Shown here: in pieces, positions 1 to 7,750 of the stretch
How the letters are laid out: each line of letters starts with the position of its first letter
Numbering within the stretch: position 1 is the stretch's first letter
NCBI GenBank assembly: GCA_964426895.1
Contig: CAYRSH010000001.1
Coordinates: forward strand, 30,882-94,881
Reading direction: 5' to 3'
Origin: Caldipriscus sp964426895
GTDB lineage: Bacteria; Hydrothermota; Hydrothermia; LBFQ01
Length of the DNA stretch: 64,000 nucleotides
Notes under the pieces: generated by a model
What the model was told of the DNA's origin: nothing
The model's input: only the letters and a program-made list of their open reading frames with translations
Database searches by the model: none
Program-made: the position numbers and the translations under genes

Positions 1-1188
1 TAACATATGTTCGTACCCATTTACTTCCGTTATACCCCTTGCTACAAGACCTGCCAAAACCAAAGAAGCCGTTGCCCTGAGGTCACTACCCACAACAGGC
101 GCCCCACTCAGGGATTCAACCCCCTCAACCACGGCAAACCCTTCTCCAACCTTTATATTGGCCCCCAACCTTATAAGTTCAAAAGCATGCTTAAACCTAT
201 CGGGATATATGTTCTCCTTTATAAGAGATTTCCCCTTAGAAATACTCATAAGGGCCATATATTGCGGTTGAACATCCGTCGGGAATCCGGGAAATGGAGC
301 GGTTTCAACATCCTTGGCCTCCAACCTTCCCGAAGGTTTAACCAATACATAATCCTCTCCGATTTCAAAACGCCCGCCGCATTCCATAAGTTTTGATATT
401 ACCGCCCCTATATCCTTTGGCCTTATGCTCTCAACCCTAACCTCCCCGTTTGTTATTAAGGATGCTATGATAAAGGTTGCCGCCTCTATCCTATCGGGTA
501 TTACCCCGTATTCTATACCACCTTTAAGGAAACCCCCTCCATAAACCCTAATGGTATCCGTCCCTTCCCCTTCAATTTTTGCCCCACATTTTTTTAAAAA
601 CTTTGCTACATCCACCACTTCCGGTTCTATTGCGGCGTTATCTATAACGGTTTCCCCTTTTGCAAAAACGGCGGTAGTCATAAGGTGTATGGTTGCCCCT
701 ACCGATTTCTTTTCAAATGTTAAATACGCGCCTTTCAGTTCTTCGGCCCTTGCTATTATATACCCGTGTTCAACCTCTATTTCCGCCCCCATTTTCCTCA
801 AACCCTCCAAGTGGAAGTTTATAGGTCTTGGGCCAAAGGCACAACCTCCGGGTAAAGCCACCTTGGCCCTTTTAAACCTCGCCAAAAGGGGGCCCAAAAC
901 ATATATAGAAGCCCTCATCTTACTCACGAACTCATAAGGGGCAAAGGGCTCCTTGATGTTGGATGTATTGATAAATACCTTACCCTTATCAAAACTAACA
1001 TCAGAGCCCATAACGCTTAGGAGTTCAAGCATGGTTTTAACATCGTTAACATTTGGCACATTGATGAATTCCACATTTCCATCAATCAGAATGGATACGG
1101 GTATTAAGGCTAAGGCGGAATTTTTTGCTCCACTTATTTTAACGGAACCCTTTAACCTATTACCACCTTTAACGACAATTTTGGCCAA
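1..1188 (-). CDS. murA: UDP-N-acetylglucosamine 1-carboxyvinyltransferase (MurA), C-terminus cut by window edge
   Basis: Catalyses the first committed step of peptidoglycan synthesis, adding enolpyruvate from PEP to UDP-GlcNAc in the cytoplasm. The reverse strand reads without a stop for 396 codons. The N-terminus has the family pattern KGGNRLKGSVKISGAKNS, and the catalytic-loop cysteine lies in PGGCAFGPRPINFHLEG. Near the window edge VLAGLVARGITEVNGYEH matches the family C-terminus, so only about 20 residues are missing. The start is taken as TTG at 1188: no ATG or GTG lies in frame nearby, and the family N-terminus begins here. This TTG lies 3 nt after the 3' end of tRNA-Lys, leaving no room for a ribosome binding site outside the tRNA. 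Confidence 0.93.
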   Translation of the reverse strand, partial: MAKIVVKGGNRLKGSVKISGAKNSALALIPVSILIDGNVEFINVPNVNDVKTMLELLSVMGSDVSFDKGKVFINTSNIKEPFAPYEFVSKMRASIYVLGPLLARFKRAKVALPGGCAFGPRPINFHLEGLRKMGAEIEVEHGYIIARAEELKGAYLTFEKKSVGATIHLMTTAVFAKGETVIDNAAIEPEVVDVAKFLKKCGAKIEGEGTDTIRVYGGGFLKGGIEYGVIPDRIEAATFIIASLITNGEVRVESIRPKDIGAVISKLMECGGRFEIGEDYVLVKPSGRLEAKDVETAPFPGFPTDVQPQYMALMSISKGKSLIKENIYPDRFKHAFELIRLGANIKVGEGFAVVEGVESLSGAPVVGSDLRATASLVLAGLVARGITEVNGYEHML

Positions 1189-1191
1189 GAA

Positions 1192-1264
1192 TGGGCCGTG
1201 CAGGAATCGAACCTGCGACCCCCGGATTAAAAATCCGGTGCTCTACCAACTGAGCTAACGGCCC
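1192..1264 (-). tRNA. tRNA-Lys (anticodon TTT)
   Basis: A 73-nt cloverleaf on the minus strand. The acceptor arms are GGGCCGT and ACGGCCC with A73. The D arm has GCTC/GAGC, the anticodon stem CCGGA/TCCGG encloses loop TTTTTAA (anticodon TTT), and the T arm is GCAGG-TTCGATT-CCTGC. CCA is not encoded, so the 3' end needs tRNase Z and CCA addition; a CCA-adding enzyme is encoded at 15703. The murA start codon follows after 3 nt. Confidence 0.97.
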
Positions 1265-1273
1265 GAAGTGGGT

Positions 1274-1279
1274 ATTATA
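1274..1279 (-). promoter_or_regulatory. -10 element of the tRNA-Lys/murA unit
   Basis: TATAAT on the minus strand, preceded by TTTTCACCT and ending 9 nt before the tRNA 5' end. Transcription would start about 3 nt upstream of the tRNA. Confidence 0.75.
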
Positions 1280-1320
1280 AAGGTGAAAAAATTACCCCGC
1301 TCGGGCAAACAAAACGGAAG

Positions 1321-1326
1321 TAGAAT
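1321..1326 (+). promoter_or_regulatory. -10 element, acyl-CoA dehydrogenase
   Basis: TAGAAT ending 8 nt before the ATG at 1335. No Shine-Dalgarno sequence lies between. Confidence 0.55.
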
Positions 1327-1334
1327 ATACGATT

Positions 1335-2516
1335 ATGAAAAGTGCTCTTGAATTTTTGAATTTGCCTAAGGATAAGGTTGAGACCCTTGAAGACCTAAGG
1401 GCTATGGTTAGGGAGTTTGTGAATAGGGAAATAAAACCCATATCGCGTGAGATGGAGAAAAAGGAGGAAATACCCCAAGAATTAATAAAAAAGATGGCTG
1501 AACAGGGGTTTTTTGGTATTCTTTTACCCGAAGAGTACGGTGGTGCGGGTCTTGGGGAGTTAGGAAATGTGGTACTACAAGAGGAGATAACAAGGGGAGA
1601 TGCATCCGTAGCGGTGCTACTCGGGGCATCAACGGGTTTATGCGGCGGTGCTATAAATATAGGCGGGAATAAGGAACAGAAAGAAAAGTATTTGACAAAG
1701 ATAGCCACGGGTGAGTATATTGGGTGTTTTGCCCTTACGGAACCAAATGCGGGTTCCGACGCCCAACACATAGAAACAACCGCGGTTAAAAAGGGCGATA
1801 GGTGGATTTTGAACGGCTCAAAACTATATGTTTCAAATGGGAATATTGCCGATATAGCCGTTGTGTTTGCCGCAAACGATAAATCCCTCGGTGCCTATGG
1901 TGGGATAACCGCCTTTATAGTGGAAACCAAATGGAAGGGTTGGAAGGTTATGAAAACGGAAAAGAAAATGGGGATAAAGGCATCCGGAACGGCATATGTT
2001 GTACTTGAAGACCTTGAAGTTCCGGAAGAAAATGTTTTAGGTGAGGTCGGGCAGGGTTTTAAGATGGCAATGGAAACCCTTGATATAGGCAGGATTACCT
2101 TAGGAGCCGGTTGTCTCGGGGGTGCAAAGGAAGCGTTTGATGTGGCTTGGAAGTTTGCAAACGAAAGGATACAGTTCGGGCAACCCATAAAAAACTTCCA
2201 ACTTATACAACATTACTTTGCGAGAATGGCTATGGACATATTTACCCTTGAAAGTTTGCTTTATAGGGTGGCTTGGATGGCGGATATGGGATATGATGTT
2301 ATTAGGGAGGCTTCAATAGTAAAGGTTTTTGCATCCGAGGTTTTGGATAGGGTGGTTGATTTGGCCGTTCAAATACACGGTGGGGCTGGATACATAGAGG
2401 ATTATCCGGTTGAGAAAATGTATAGGGACGCCAGGATAAACAGGATATTTGAGGGAACAAACGAGATTCAGGAGTATGTGATATTTAAGACTATTGAGAG
2501 GAAAGGGGGTTTGTAA
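1335..2516 (+). CDS. acyl-CoA dehydrogenase
   Basis: Flavoprotein that oxidises acyl-CoA to trans-2-enoyl-CoA and passes electrons to ETF. At 393 aa it has the normal family length. The all-alpha N-terminal domain is followed by the FAD/substrate signature CFALTEPNAGSDAQ near residues 132-145. The C-terminal signature QIHGGAGYIEDYPVEK precedes RIFEGTNEIQE, whose first Glu occupies the catalytic-base position of short- and medium-chain enzymes. It stands alone: no ETF, thiolase or enoyl-CoA hydratase gene is nearby, so the substrate (short-chain, branched-chain or glutaryl-type) cannot be assigned. Confidence 0.93.
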   Translation: MKSALEFLNLPKDKVETLEDLRAMVREFVNREIKPISREMEKKEEIPQELIKKMAEQGFFGILLPEEYGGAGLGELGNVVLQEEITRGDASVAVLLGASTGLCGGAINIGGNKEQKEKYLTKIATGEYIGCFALTEPNAGSDAQHIETTAVKKGDRWILNGSKLYVSNGNIADIAVVFAANDKSLGAYGGITAFIVETKWKGWKVMKTEKKMGIKASGTAYVVLEDLEVPEENVLGEVGQGFKMAMETLDIGRITLGAGCLGGAKEAFDVAWKFANERIQFGQPIKNFQLIQHYFARMAMDIFTLESLLYRVAWMADMGYDVIREASIVKVFASEVLDRVVDLAVQIHGGAGYIEDYPVEKMYRDARINRIFEGTNEIQEYVIFKTIERKGGL

Positions 2517-2524
2517 TTCCCACC

Positions 2525-2552
2525 TTGACAAAAAACCGATCAGGTGTATAAT
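2525..2552 (+). promoter_or_regulatory. consensus -35/-10 promoter for the 2562 gene
   Basis: TTGACA (2525-2530), a 16-nt spacer and TATAAT (2547-2552). This is the only unit in the window where I see a perfect -35 and -10 together. The -10 ends 9 nt before the ATG at 2562, so the transcript is leaderless or nearly so. Confidence 0.8.
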
Positions 2553-2561
2553 CATCACATC

Positions 2562-4067
2562 ATGATCTGGGTAATATTTACGCAAGCTCCTTCGGCGGAA
2601 TATTGGGGTGGTTTAAAGAGGGATATATGGGGTAGGGGTAGGGCGATGGCAACCGCCCGTTTTTCCGGACCCTCATCCGTAGTGGTGGCTTGGAACAGAT
2701 CACTTTCTGCTGCAACCGGCATATATTCCGGGCCTTCCGTCCTTGACATAACAAGCGACGGTGTTCCGGATGTTGTCGTTGGCGATGATGGTGGAACGCT
2801 TTGGTGTTTCAACGGTCCCGATGGGACGATTCATTGGACATATTCAACGAGTGGTGCTATATATTCAACCCCTGCATTGGATGAAATAGATGGTGATCCA
2901 AATATGGAAGTTGCCTTCACATCCTATAACGGTTATCTTTATGTCCTTGAAGGGACAAATGGAACACTTATATGGAGTCAATATGTTGGGTATGCATATA
3001 ACGGTTCTCCGAGGGTGTATGACATAAACCTTGATGGCGAAAAGGAGGTAGTAGTTGCCACAGGTAACGGCACTTACGCCTTTCGCGGGCTTGATGGAAC
3101 GACGAGGTGGAGTAATACGACTGTTGTATCCGATGCCGCGGTTGCCGTTGGTGATGTTGATAACGATGGGCAGATAGAGGTAATAGTAGCGGATAATTCC
3201 GGGACGGTTCATGCTTTAAGGGGAACGAATGGAAGCATAAAGTGGAGCGTTTCAACCGGATATTTAGACGGTTCCGCACCCGCCATTGAGGATGTTGATG
3301 GCGATGGTATAATGGAAATCTTTGTTAATTTTTACAACAATTATACATGCCGCATAAACGGGACGGGTTCTTTGGCTTGGTGCGTTTATGGATATTCGGA
3401 ACTCTCACCTGATGGTAGGGAATCGGTTGTTATAGGTCCGGACATAAATGGAAACGGAACAAGGGATATCTTTACGGCGGATTATTACTGGAACTTTGCC
3501 GCCATAGATGGTGGTACGGGGGCGGTTATATGGGCAACAACCACGACTTATGAGGTTCATTCCCATGCCCCCATAACCGTAGGCGATTTTGATATGACGA
3601 ATCCGGGATATGAGATATTGTTCGCGAATCACGATGGTTATTTGGATGTTTATAGCGCATCCAACGGTACATGGTTGTGGAACTATTCTTATGGTGGTCC
3701 CGTTGGTGGGTGTTGTGCGTCGGGATACAGCGTAATAGCGGATGTGGATGGTGATACCTGTGTTGAGCTGATCCTCAGGGGTGAAATGGATGCCCCAAAC
3801 CTATATGTTTTCAGGTCAAACAATGTTGGGACTTGCGATATACTCGGTTATGATGACCCGATAGCGGTTAAGGAGAAAACTGGGGAAATCCTGAGGGTTG
3901 AAGCCGTAAAGGGCGGTATAAAGGTTTTGGGTAAAGGTTTTGTAAGGATATACAGCGCATCCGGAATAAAGGTTGCGGAGATAAAAGGGAAAGGGTTTGT
4001 TGGTTTAAAGAGGGGTGTATATATTGTTGAATATGGGGGTAAGAGGGAGAAGGTAATAGTCCGATAG
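2562..4067 (+). CDS. secreted FG-GAP/PQQ-like beta-propeller protein with C-terminal sorting-like tail
   Basis: 501 aa. After a very short hydrophobic start (MIWVIFTQAPSA) come repeated blade motifs such as DITSDGVPDVVVGDDGG, DINLDGEKEVVVATGNG and GDVDNDGQIEVIVADNSG, with Asp-rich calcium-binding-type turns alternating with W-x-x-S/T strands. Residues ~415-501 form a small beta domain ending GLKRGVYIVEYGGKREKVIV, which resembles type IX secretion sorting tails. The GTG at 2544 is rejected as start because it lies inside the promoter. The ligand and role are unknown; a surface adhesin or structural propeller is plausible. Confidence 0.8.
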   Translation: MIWVIFTQAPSAEYWGGLKRDIWGRGRAMATARFSGPSSVVVAWNRSLSAATGIYSGPSVLDITSDGVPDVVVGDDGGTLWCFNGPDGTIHWTYSTSGAIYSTPALDEIDGDPNMEVAFTSYNGYLYVLEGTNGTLIWSQYVGYAYNGSPRVYDINLDGEKEVVVATGNGTYAFRGLDGTTRWSNTTVVSDAAVAVGDVDNDGQIEVIVADNSGTVHALRGTNGSIKWSVSTGYLDGSAPAIEDVDGDGIMEIFVNFYNNYTCRINGTGSLAWCVYGYSELSPDGRESVVIGPDINGNGTRDIFTADYYWNFAAIDGGTGAVIWATTTTYEVHSHAPITVGDFDMTNPGYEILFANHDGYLDVYSASNGTWLWNYSYGGPVGGCCASGYSVIADVDGDTCVELILRGEMDAPNLYVFRSNNVGTCDILGYDDPIAVKEKTGEILRVEAVKGGIKVLGKGFVRIYSASGIKVAEIKGKGFVGLKRGVYIVEYGGKREKVIVR

Positions 4068-4069
4068 TT

Positions 4070-4909
4070 ATGAAATTCTTTACGGCGGGTGTTCCCATTT
4101 CAAGTAAGAGTGGTTCTACGGAAGATGGGTTGATAAGGGTTAAAGAGTTGGGATTAGACGGGATGGAGTTGGAATTTGTCAGGGGTGTTAAGATGGGGGA
4201 AGATAAGGCTAAAAGGGTAAAGGTGATAGTAGAAAAAAACGGTTTATCCCTTTCCGTCCACGCCCCATATTGGATAAACCTTAACGCCAAAGAAAAGGAC
4301 AAATTAAGCGCCTCTATTGAGAGGATATACCAATCCGCAAAAATCGGATATATGGCGGGTGCGAAGAATGTATGCTTTCATCCCGCCTATTACCTGGACG
4401 ATAACCCAAAGGATGTTCATAAGAGGGTCTTGGGGATTCTCAAAGACTTATCCGAAAGGCTGAAATCCGAAGGCATATTTGTTATTTTAAGACCGGAAAC
4501 CACGGGGAAACCCACGCAATACGGTTCCCTTGAAGAATTGCTTGAGCTTTCGGCGGAGATTGAAGGGGTTCTACCCTGTGTGGATTTTGCCCATTTGCAC
4601 GCGAGGAATGGTGGCAAGTTCAACACAAAGGAGGAATTCGTCTGGGTTCTGGAAAAGATAAAGGAATACATCGGTGAAAGTGGTTTAAAAAACATGCACA
4701 TACATATGTCGGGAATAGCATACTCTTCAAAAGGGGAGAAACATCACCTAAACCTTGAAGAGTCGGATTTGAATTGGAAAGATATCTTGGAAACCCTTTA
4801 TGAATTTAAGGCCGACGGGTTCATAGTCTCCGAAAGCCCGAATATTGAAGGGGATGCACTACTTATGAAAAATTACTGGAAAACCATATCTTACAGCCAT
4901 AAAATATAG
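4070..4909 (+). CDS. endonuclease IV-like TIM-barrel protein (AP endonuclease family 2)
   Basis: 279 aa. Endonuclease IV cuts DNA at abasic sites using a three-zinc centre. Likely metal ligands here are the His of SVHAPY, the His of CFHPAYY, the Glu of RPETTGK, Asp and His of CVDFAHLHAR, His residues of MHIHMSG and KHHLNL, and the Glu of VSESPN. This order and spacing fit the Nfo family, especially the short archaeal/thermophile type. A sugar isomerase of the same fold is the alternative, but the full ligand set favours a DNA-repair enzyme. It begins 2 nt after the upstream gene and leads into 4913. Confidence 0.78.
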   Translation: MKFFTAGVPISSKSGSTEDGLIRVKELGLDGMELEFVRGVKMGEDKAKRVKVIVEKNGLSLSVHAPYWINLNAKEKDKLSASIERIYQSAKIGYMAGAKNVCFHPAYYLDDNPKDVHKRVLGILKDLSERLKSEGIFVILRPETTGKPTQYGSLEELLELSAEIEGVLPCVDFAHLHARNGGKFNTKEEFVWVLEKIKEYIGESGLKNMHIHMSGIAYSSKGEKHHLNLEESDLNWKDILETLYEFKADGFIVSESPNIEGDALLMKNYWKTISYSHKI

Positions 4910-4912
4910 GGG

Positions 4913-5593
4913 ATGTGGTGGATAGCATTCGTACAAAAGGCTACCTATGTGGATGCATTCGGCAAGAGGATGGAGGCTTATAGGGTGGGAACGGGTGATT
5001 TTGGTATAACCGTACTCCCACCCTCAAAGGACTTTGGGGATTTTGTGACCCAATCCTATCCCGCCCATATGCTTATGTACTATTGGTTTATCAGGTTAAT
5101 GGATATAAAGGGTAAGGGTGCGGTAATAATACCCCTTGTATCGTCCATTGCATGGGAGGTTTATGAGGAGAAAGTTTTAAAAACATCGCCCGTTAGTTTG
5201 GGGGATATTGTCTTTGGGACTCTTGGAGGAATTCTCGCCGAAGTATTACCCGAAAATGTGGCTTTGGATTATCGTATAACGCCTTCACCGAATGCAAAGG
5301 TCAGTTATCCGAATACGGGCAACCCATCATTGGACACCCTTATATACAAATTGAACACAAACTATACCCCCTTTTCAATAACCCTTAAAAAGAACTCAAA
5401 ACCCTACACATTCCTGCTCGGATTTTCCTATGCGTACGGGGAAAATTATCCGTATAACTACCCTTATAAACCCGATAGTATCCCCTCTATTGAAATAAGC
5501 ACAGAAAACATTATAAACATCAACCTCTTAAATCCCGTGCCTTTAATACCAAATTCCCCAACGATAAGTCTCGGGGTAGTACGAGAGTTCTGA
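4913..5593 (+). CDS. unknown envelope protein, possibly DUF3943-like
   Basis: 226 aa, not firmly recognised. It starts with a short hydrophobic stretch (MWWIAFV). Around residues 55-115 a hydrophobic segment runs from MLMYYWFIRLMDI to SIAWEVYEE and GDIVFGTLGGILAEVLP. The pattern WE..E...S..D...GTLGG.L.E recalls DUF3943 proteins of diderm envelopes. The C-terminal part has alternating aromatic and polar residues like beta-barrel strands. It ends directly against the 5594 gene, so the two probably work together at the outer membrane. Confidence 0.5.
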   Translation: MWWIAFVQKATYVDAFGKRMEAYRVGTGDFGITVLPPSKDFGDFVTQSYPAHMLMYYWFIRLMDIKGKGAVIIPLVSSIAWEVYEEKVLKTSPVSLGDIVFGTLGGILAEVLPENVALDYRITPSPNAKVSYPNTGNPSLDTLIYKLNTNYTPFSITLKKNSKPYTFLLGFSYAYGENYPYNYPYKPDSIPSIEISTENIININLLNPVPLIPNSPTISLGVVREF

Positions 5594-7750
5594 TTGTTTT
5601 ACGAGTTATACCTTTTAAAACCTTTAACCCCTGATACATTTTCTTATTTTGAATGGGATACCGTTTCAACCGTAAAAAATTGGAGTGGTTTTTACAAATT
5701 TGGTACGGATGGGTTGTACGCTGGAATTAAGGGTGATATATACGGGTGGGGATTGGGTTTAACCATAAGGGATGTTGCGGGTGTTAGCGGTGAGGTTAAG
5801 AGGATAGAAAATTTGCAGGATTTTAGGGTACAAATTTCCAAGAATTATATGGGTTTATATGGGGGGATATTAAGCGAGGATTTTGTAAAGGGAAGGATAA
5901 GGGGGGAAGGCTTAGGGATTTTTTATAAAGGGGATACTTTGAAGTTTTTAAGGTCGTTTTCGGATGTAAAAAGGGTAAATTTTAGGTTGTTTAAGGGTTT
6001 TAACGGACCCTATGTTATACCTTCCAAGGGTATCGTTGAGAATTCCATAAGGGTATATATAAACGGCAGGATTCTAAAAAGCGGTTATGTATTTAAAAAC
6101 GGTGCCATATACATAACATGGGAATTTGAAGATGGAGACATACTTACGGTTGAATACCAAGAATCTACGGGTAGCCAAAACTTGTTCTCGTATGGGGTAA
6201 TAAGGATGGGGGGATTTTTCATAAGGGGAAACGGTATAACCCCTCAGAGGTTTGAAAGTTTTAAGGGGTGTATAAGGACATCAAAAGGGGATTACAGGTT
6301 TTCAAACGATACATTTTACATAGATGTTTTGAACGGGGATTTGATGTGCGATTTTGTCAATGTTGAAAACGGGGATTATAAATTCCTCGGGGATAGGTTT
6401 GTGTTTGTGGGAAATGGGGGAGACTATACCATAAAACCGATAGAAGGGAATAATGGGGAGTATATGGGGGAAGTGGGGTTTGAAGGGGGTGAAGATTACC
6501 TATCCATAAACTTTAACGATAAAAGGGATATGGGGGGTAGGTGGAATTATACGATTGGGGAAAAAATATACGCATTTTCCTTTGGGAATTTTGGTTATAA
6601 CCCCTATATTCCCTATACCGCAACCGGGGTAAATACGGGGAATTACAATATTAACATTGGCATTGGTTTGAATTTTGAGGGATTGAAAGGTAAATTCTTG
6701 CGGGGCTTTTCCGAAAACGATTTCGTGTATTCTGGGGATATAAAATTTGGAATAGATAAAGGGTTTTATGCAAACCTTGTAAAGACAAGTATTTGGAACA
6801 GGTATGAGTTTGGCGGTTTTATAAAAGGCCTTTCCGCAGGGGGATTTATGGCAGAGGATACATTTGGTAGATCGTATGGGATTAATGGCAAATCGGAAAA
6901 ATTTGCTGGTACAATTAAGCGGTACGATGACGGTTTTTTGGCTTATGACATAGGTTTTATTGGTGAAGGTTTGGCTTTAAACTATGGTGTTAGCAAAATG
7001 GGGAGGTCTTTTATACTCGGTCTAATCTGGAAAATTATCCGTTTGGATATATCCTCATCCATAAGTTTCAAAAAGGAGGAGAGGTTTATATATGTGGGTA
7101 AGGGATGGGGGGATTACGAAAGGGATTCTTCGGGTAGGTTTTACCCAAAACCCTTTGGGAGTTATAAAAGGGAGATGATATATTTCCCCACGGATACCGC
7201 AATATACGATATAAACATATCGGTTTTGGGATACCTGAACGCATCTTTGAGGACGGATTTTAAAAATTTAAAAACCGCAAACTTGAACGCTTGGTTTGGT
7301 AGGGATAGTGTAGGTGTGAGATTTGACCTTTATAGGGATGTGGAAACGGGTGGGTTCAGATATAACAGGGTCTTTAACGGGTATGCCAATTACAATTGGT
7401 TTGTGGAATACGAAAACCTAAAAAGGGTTTTTGGAAAGTATATAGAATACAATTCCCTATCTTTTGGGTTTAAATTTTTTGGTCTTGAAGTTTTGAAATC
7501 AATCTCTTGGGCACTTTCCCCCCTTATCAGGATAAGAAAACCGTTTTCACTAAGCGTTTATTACAGGAGATATTACGGGGAAAAAGGTGATGAGGTATAT
7601 ATAAAACCCGAAGGGCCGGTGGTCTTATTCGGTTTTCATCCACAAAAAAACATTTCCGAAATTAACATATCGGGGTATGTGTATGCATACTACGATAAAA
7701 TACAAAGACTTACTTGGAACTTTGGTTTAAGCGTTTCAGGCGAATTTTAG
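5594..7750 (+). CDS. large predicted outer-membrane beta-barrel protein
   Basis: 718 aa with TTG start immediately after the upstream stop. The whole length alternates hydrophobic/aromatic and polar residues with many Gly-Tyr turns, such as GYNPYIPYTATGVNTGNYN, which is typical of a many-stranded outer-membrane barrel. Residues ~150-200 look like a small beta-sandwich (VRVYINGRIL.. GDILTVEYQES). No family is recognised. There is no clear signal peptide at the assigned start (MFYELYLLKP). The 3' end overlaps dnaK by 4 nt, with both stop codons sharing TTAG. Confidence 0.6.
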   Translation: MFYELYLLKPLTPDTFSYFEWDTVSTVKNWSGFYKFGTDGLYAGIKGDIYGWGLGLTIRDVAGVSGEVKRIENLQDFRVQISKNYMGLYGGILSEDFVKGRIRGEGLGIFYKGDTLKFLRSFSDVKRVNFRLFKGFNGPYVIPSKGIVENSIRVYINGRILKSGYVFKNGAIYITWEFEDGDILTVEYQESTGSQNLFSYGVIRMGGFFIRGNGITPQRFESFKGCIRTSKGDYRFSNDTFYIDVLNGDLMCDFVNVENGDYKFLGDRFVFVGNGGDYTIKPIEGNNGEYMGEVGFEGGEDYLSINFNDKRDMGGRWNYTIGEKIYAFSFGNFGYNPYIPYTATGVNTGNYNINIGIGLNFEGLKGKFLRGFSENDFVYSGDIKFGIDKGFYANLVKTSIWNRYEFGGFIKGLSAGGFMAEDTFGRSYGINGKSEKFAGTIKRYDDGFLAYDIGFIGEGLALNYGVSKMGRSFILGLIWKIIRLDISSSISFKKEERFIYVGKGWGDYERDSSGRFYPKPFGSYKREMIYFPTDTAIYDINISVLGYLNASLRTDFKNLKTANLNAWFGRDSVGVRFDLYRDVETGGFRYNRVFNGYANYNWFVEYENLKRVFGKYIEYNSLSFGFKFFGLEVLKSISWALSPLIRIRKPFSLSVYYRRYYGEKGDEVYIKPEGPVVLFGFHPQKNISEINISGYVYAYYDKIQRLTWNFGLSVSGEF

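Noticed and set aside
2544..2561. GTG start six codons upstream for the propeller gene
   Set aside because: It lies inside the -10 hexamer, so it would not be transcribed from that promoter.
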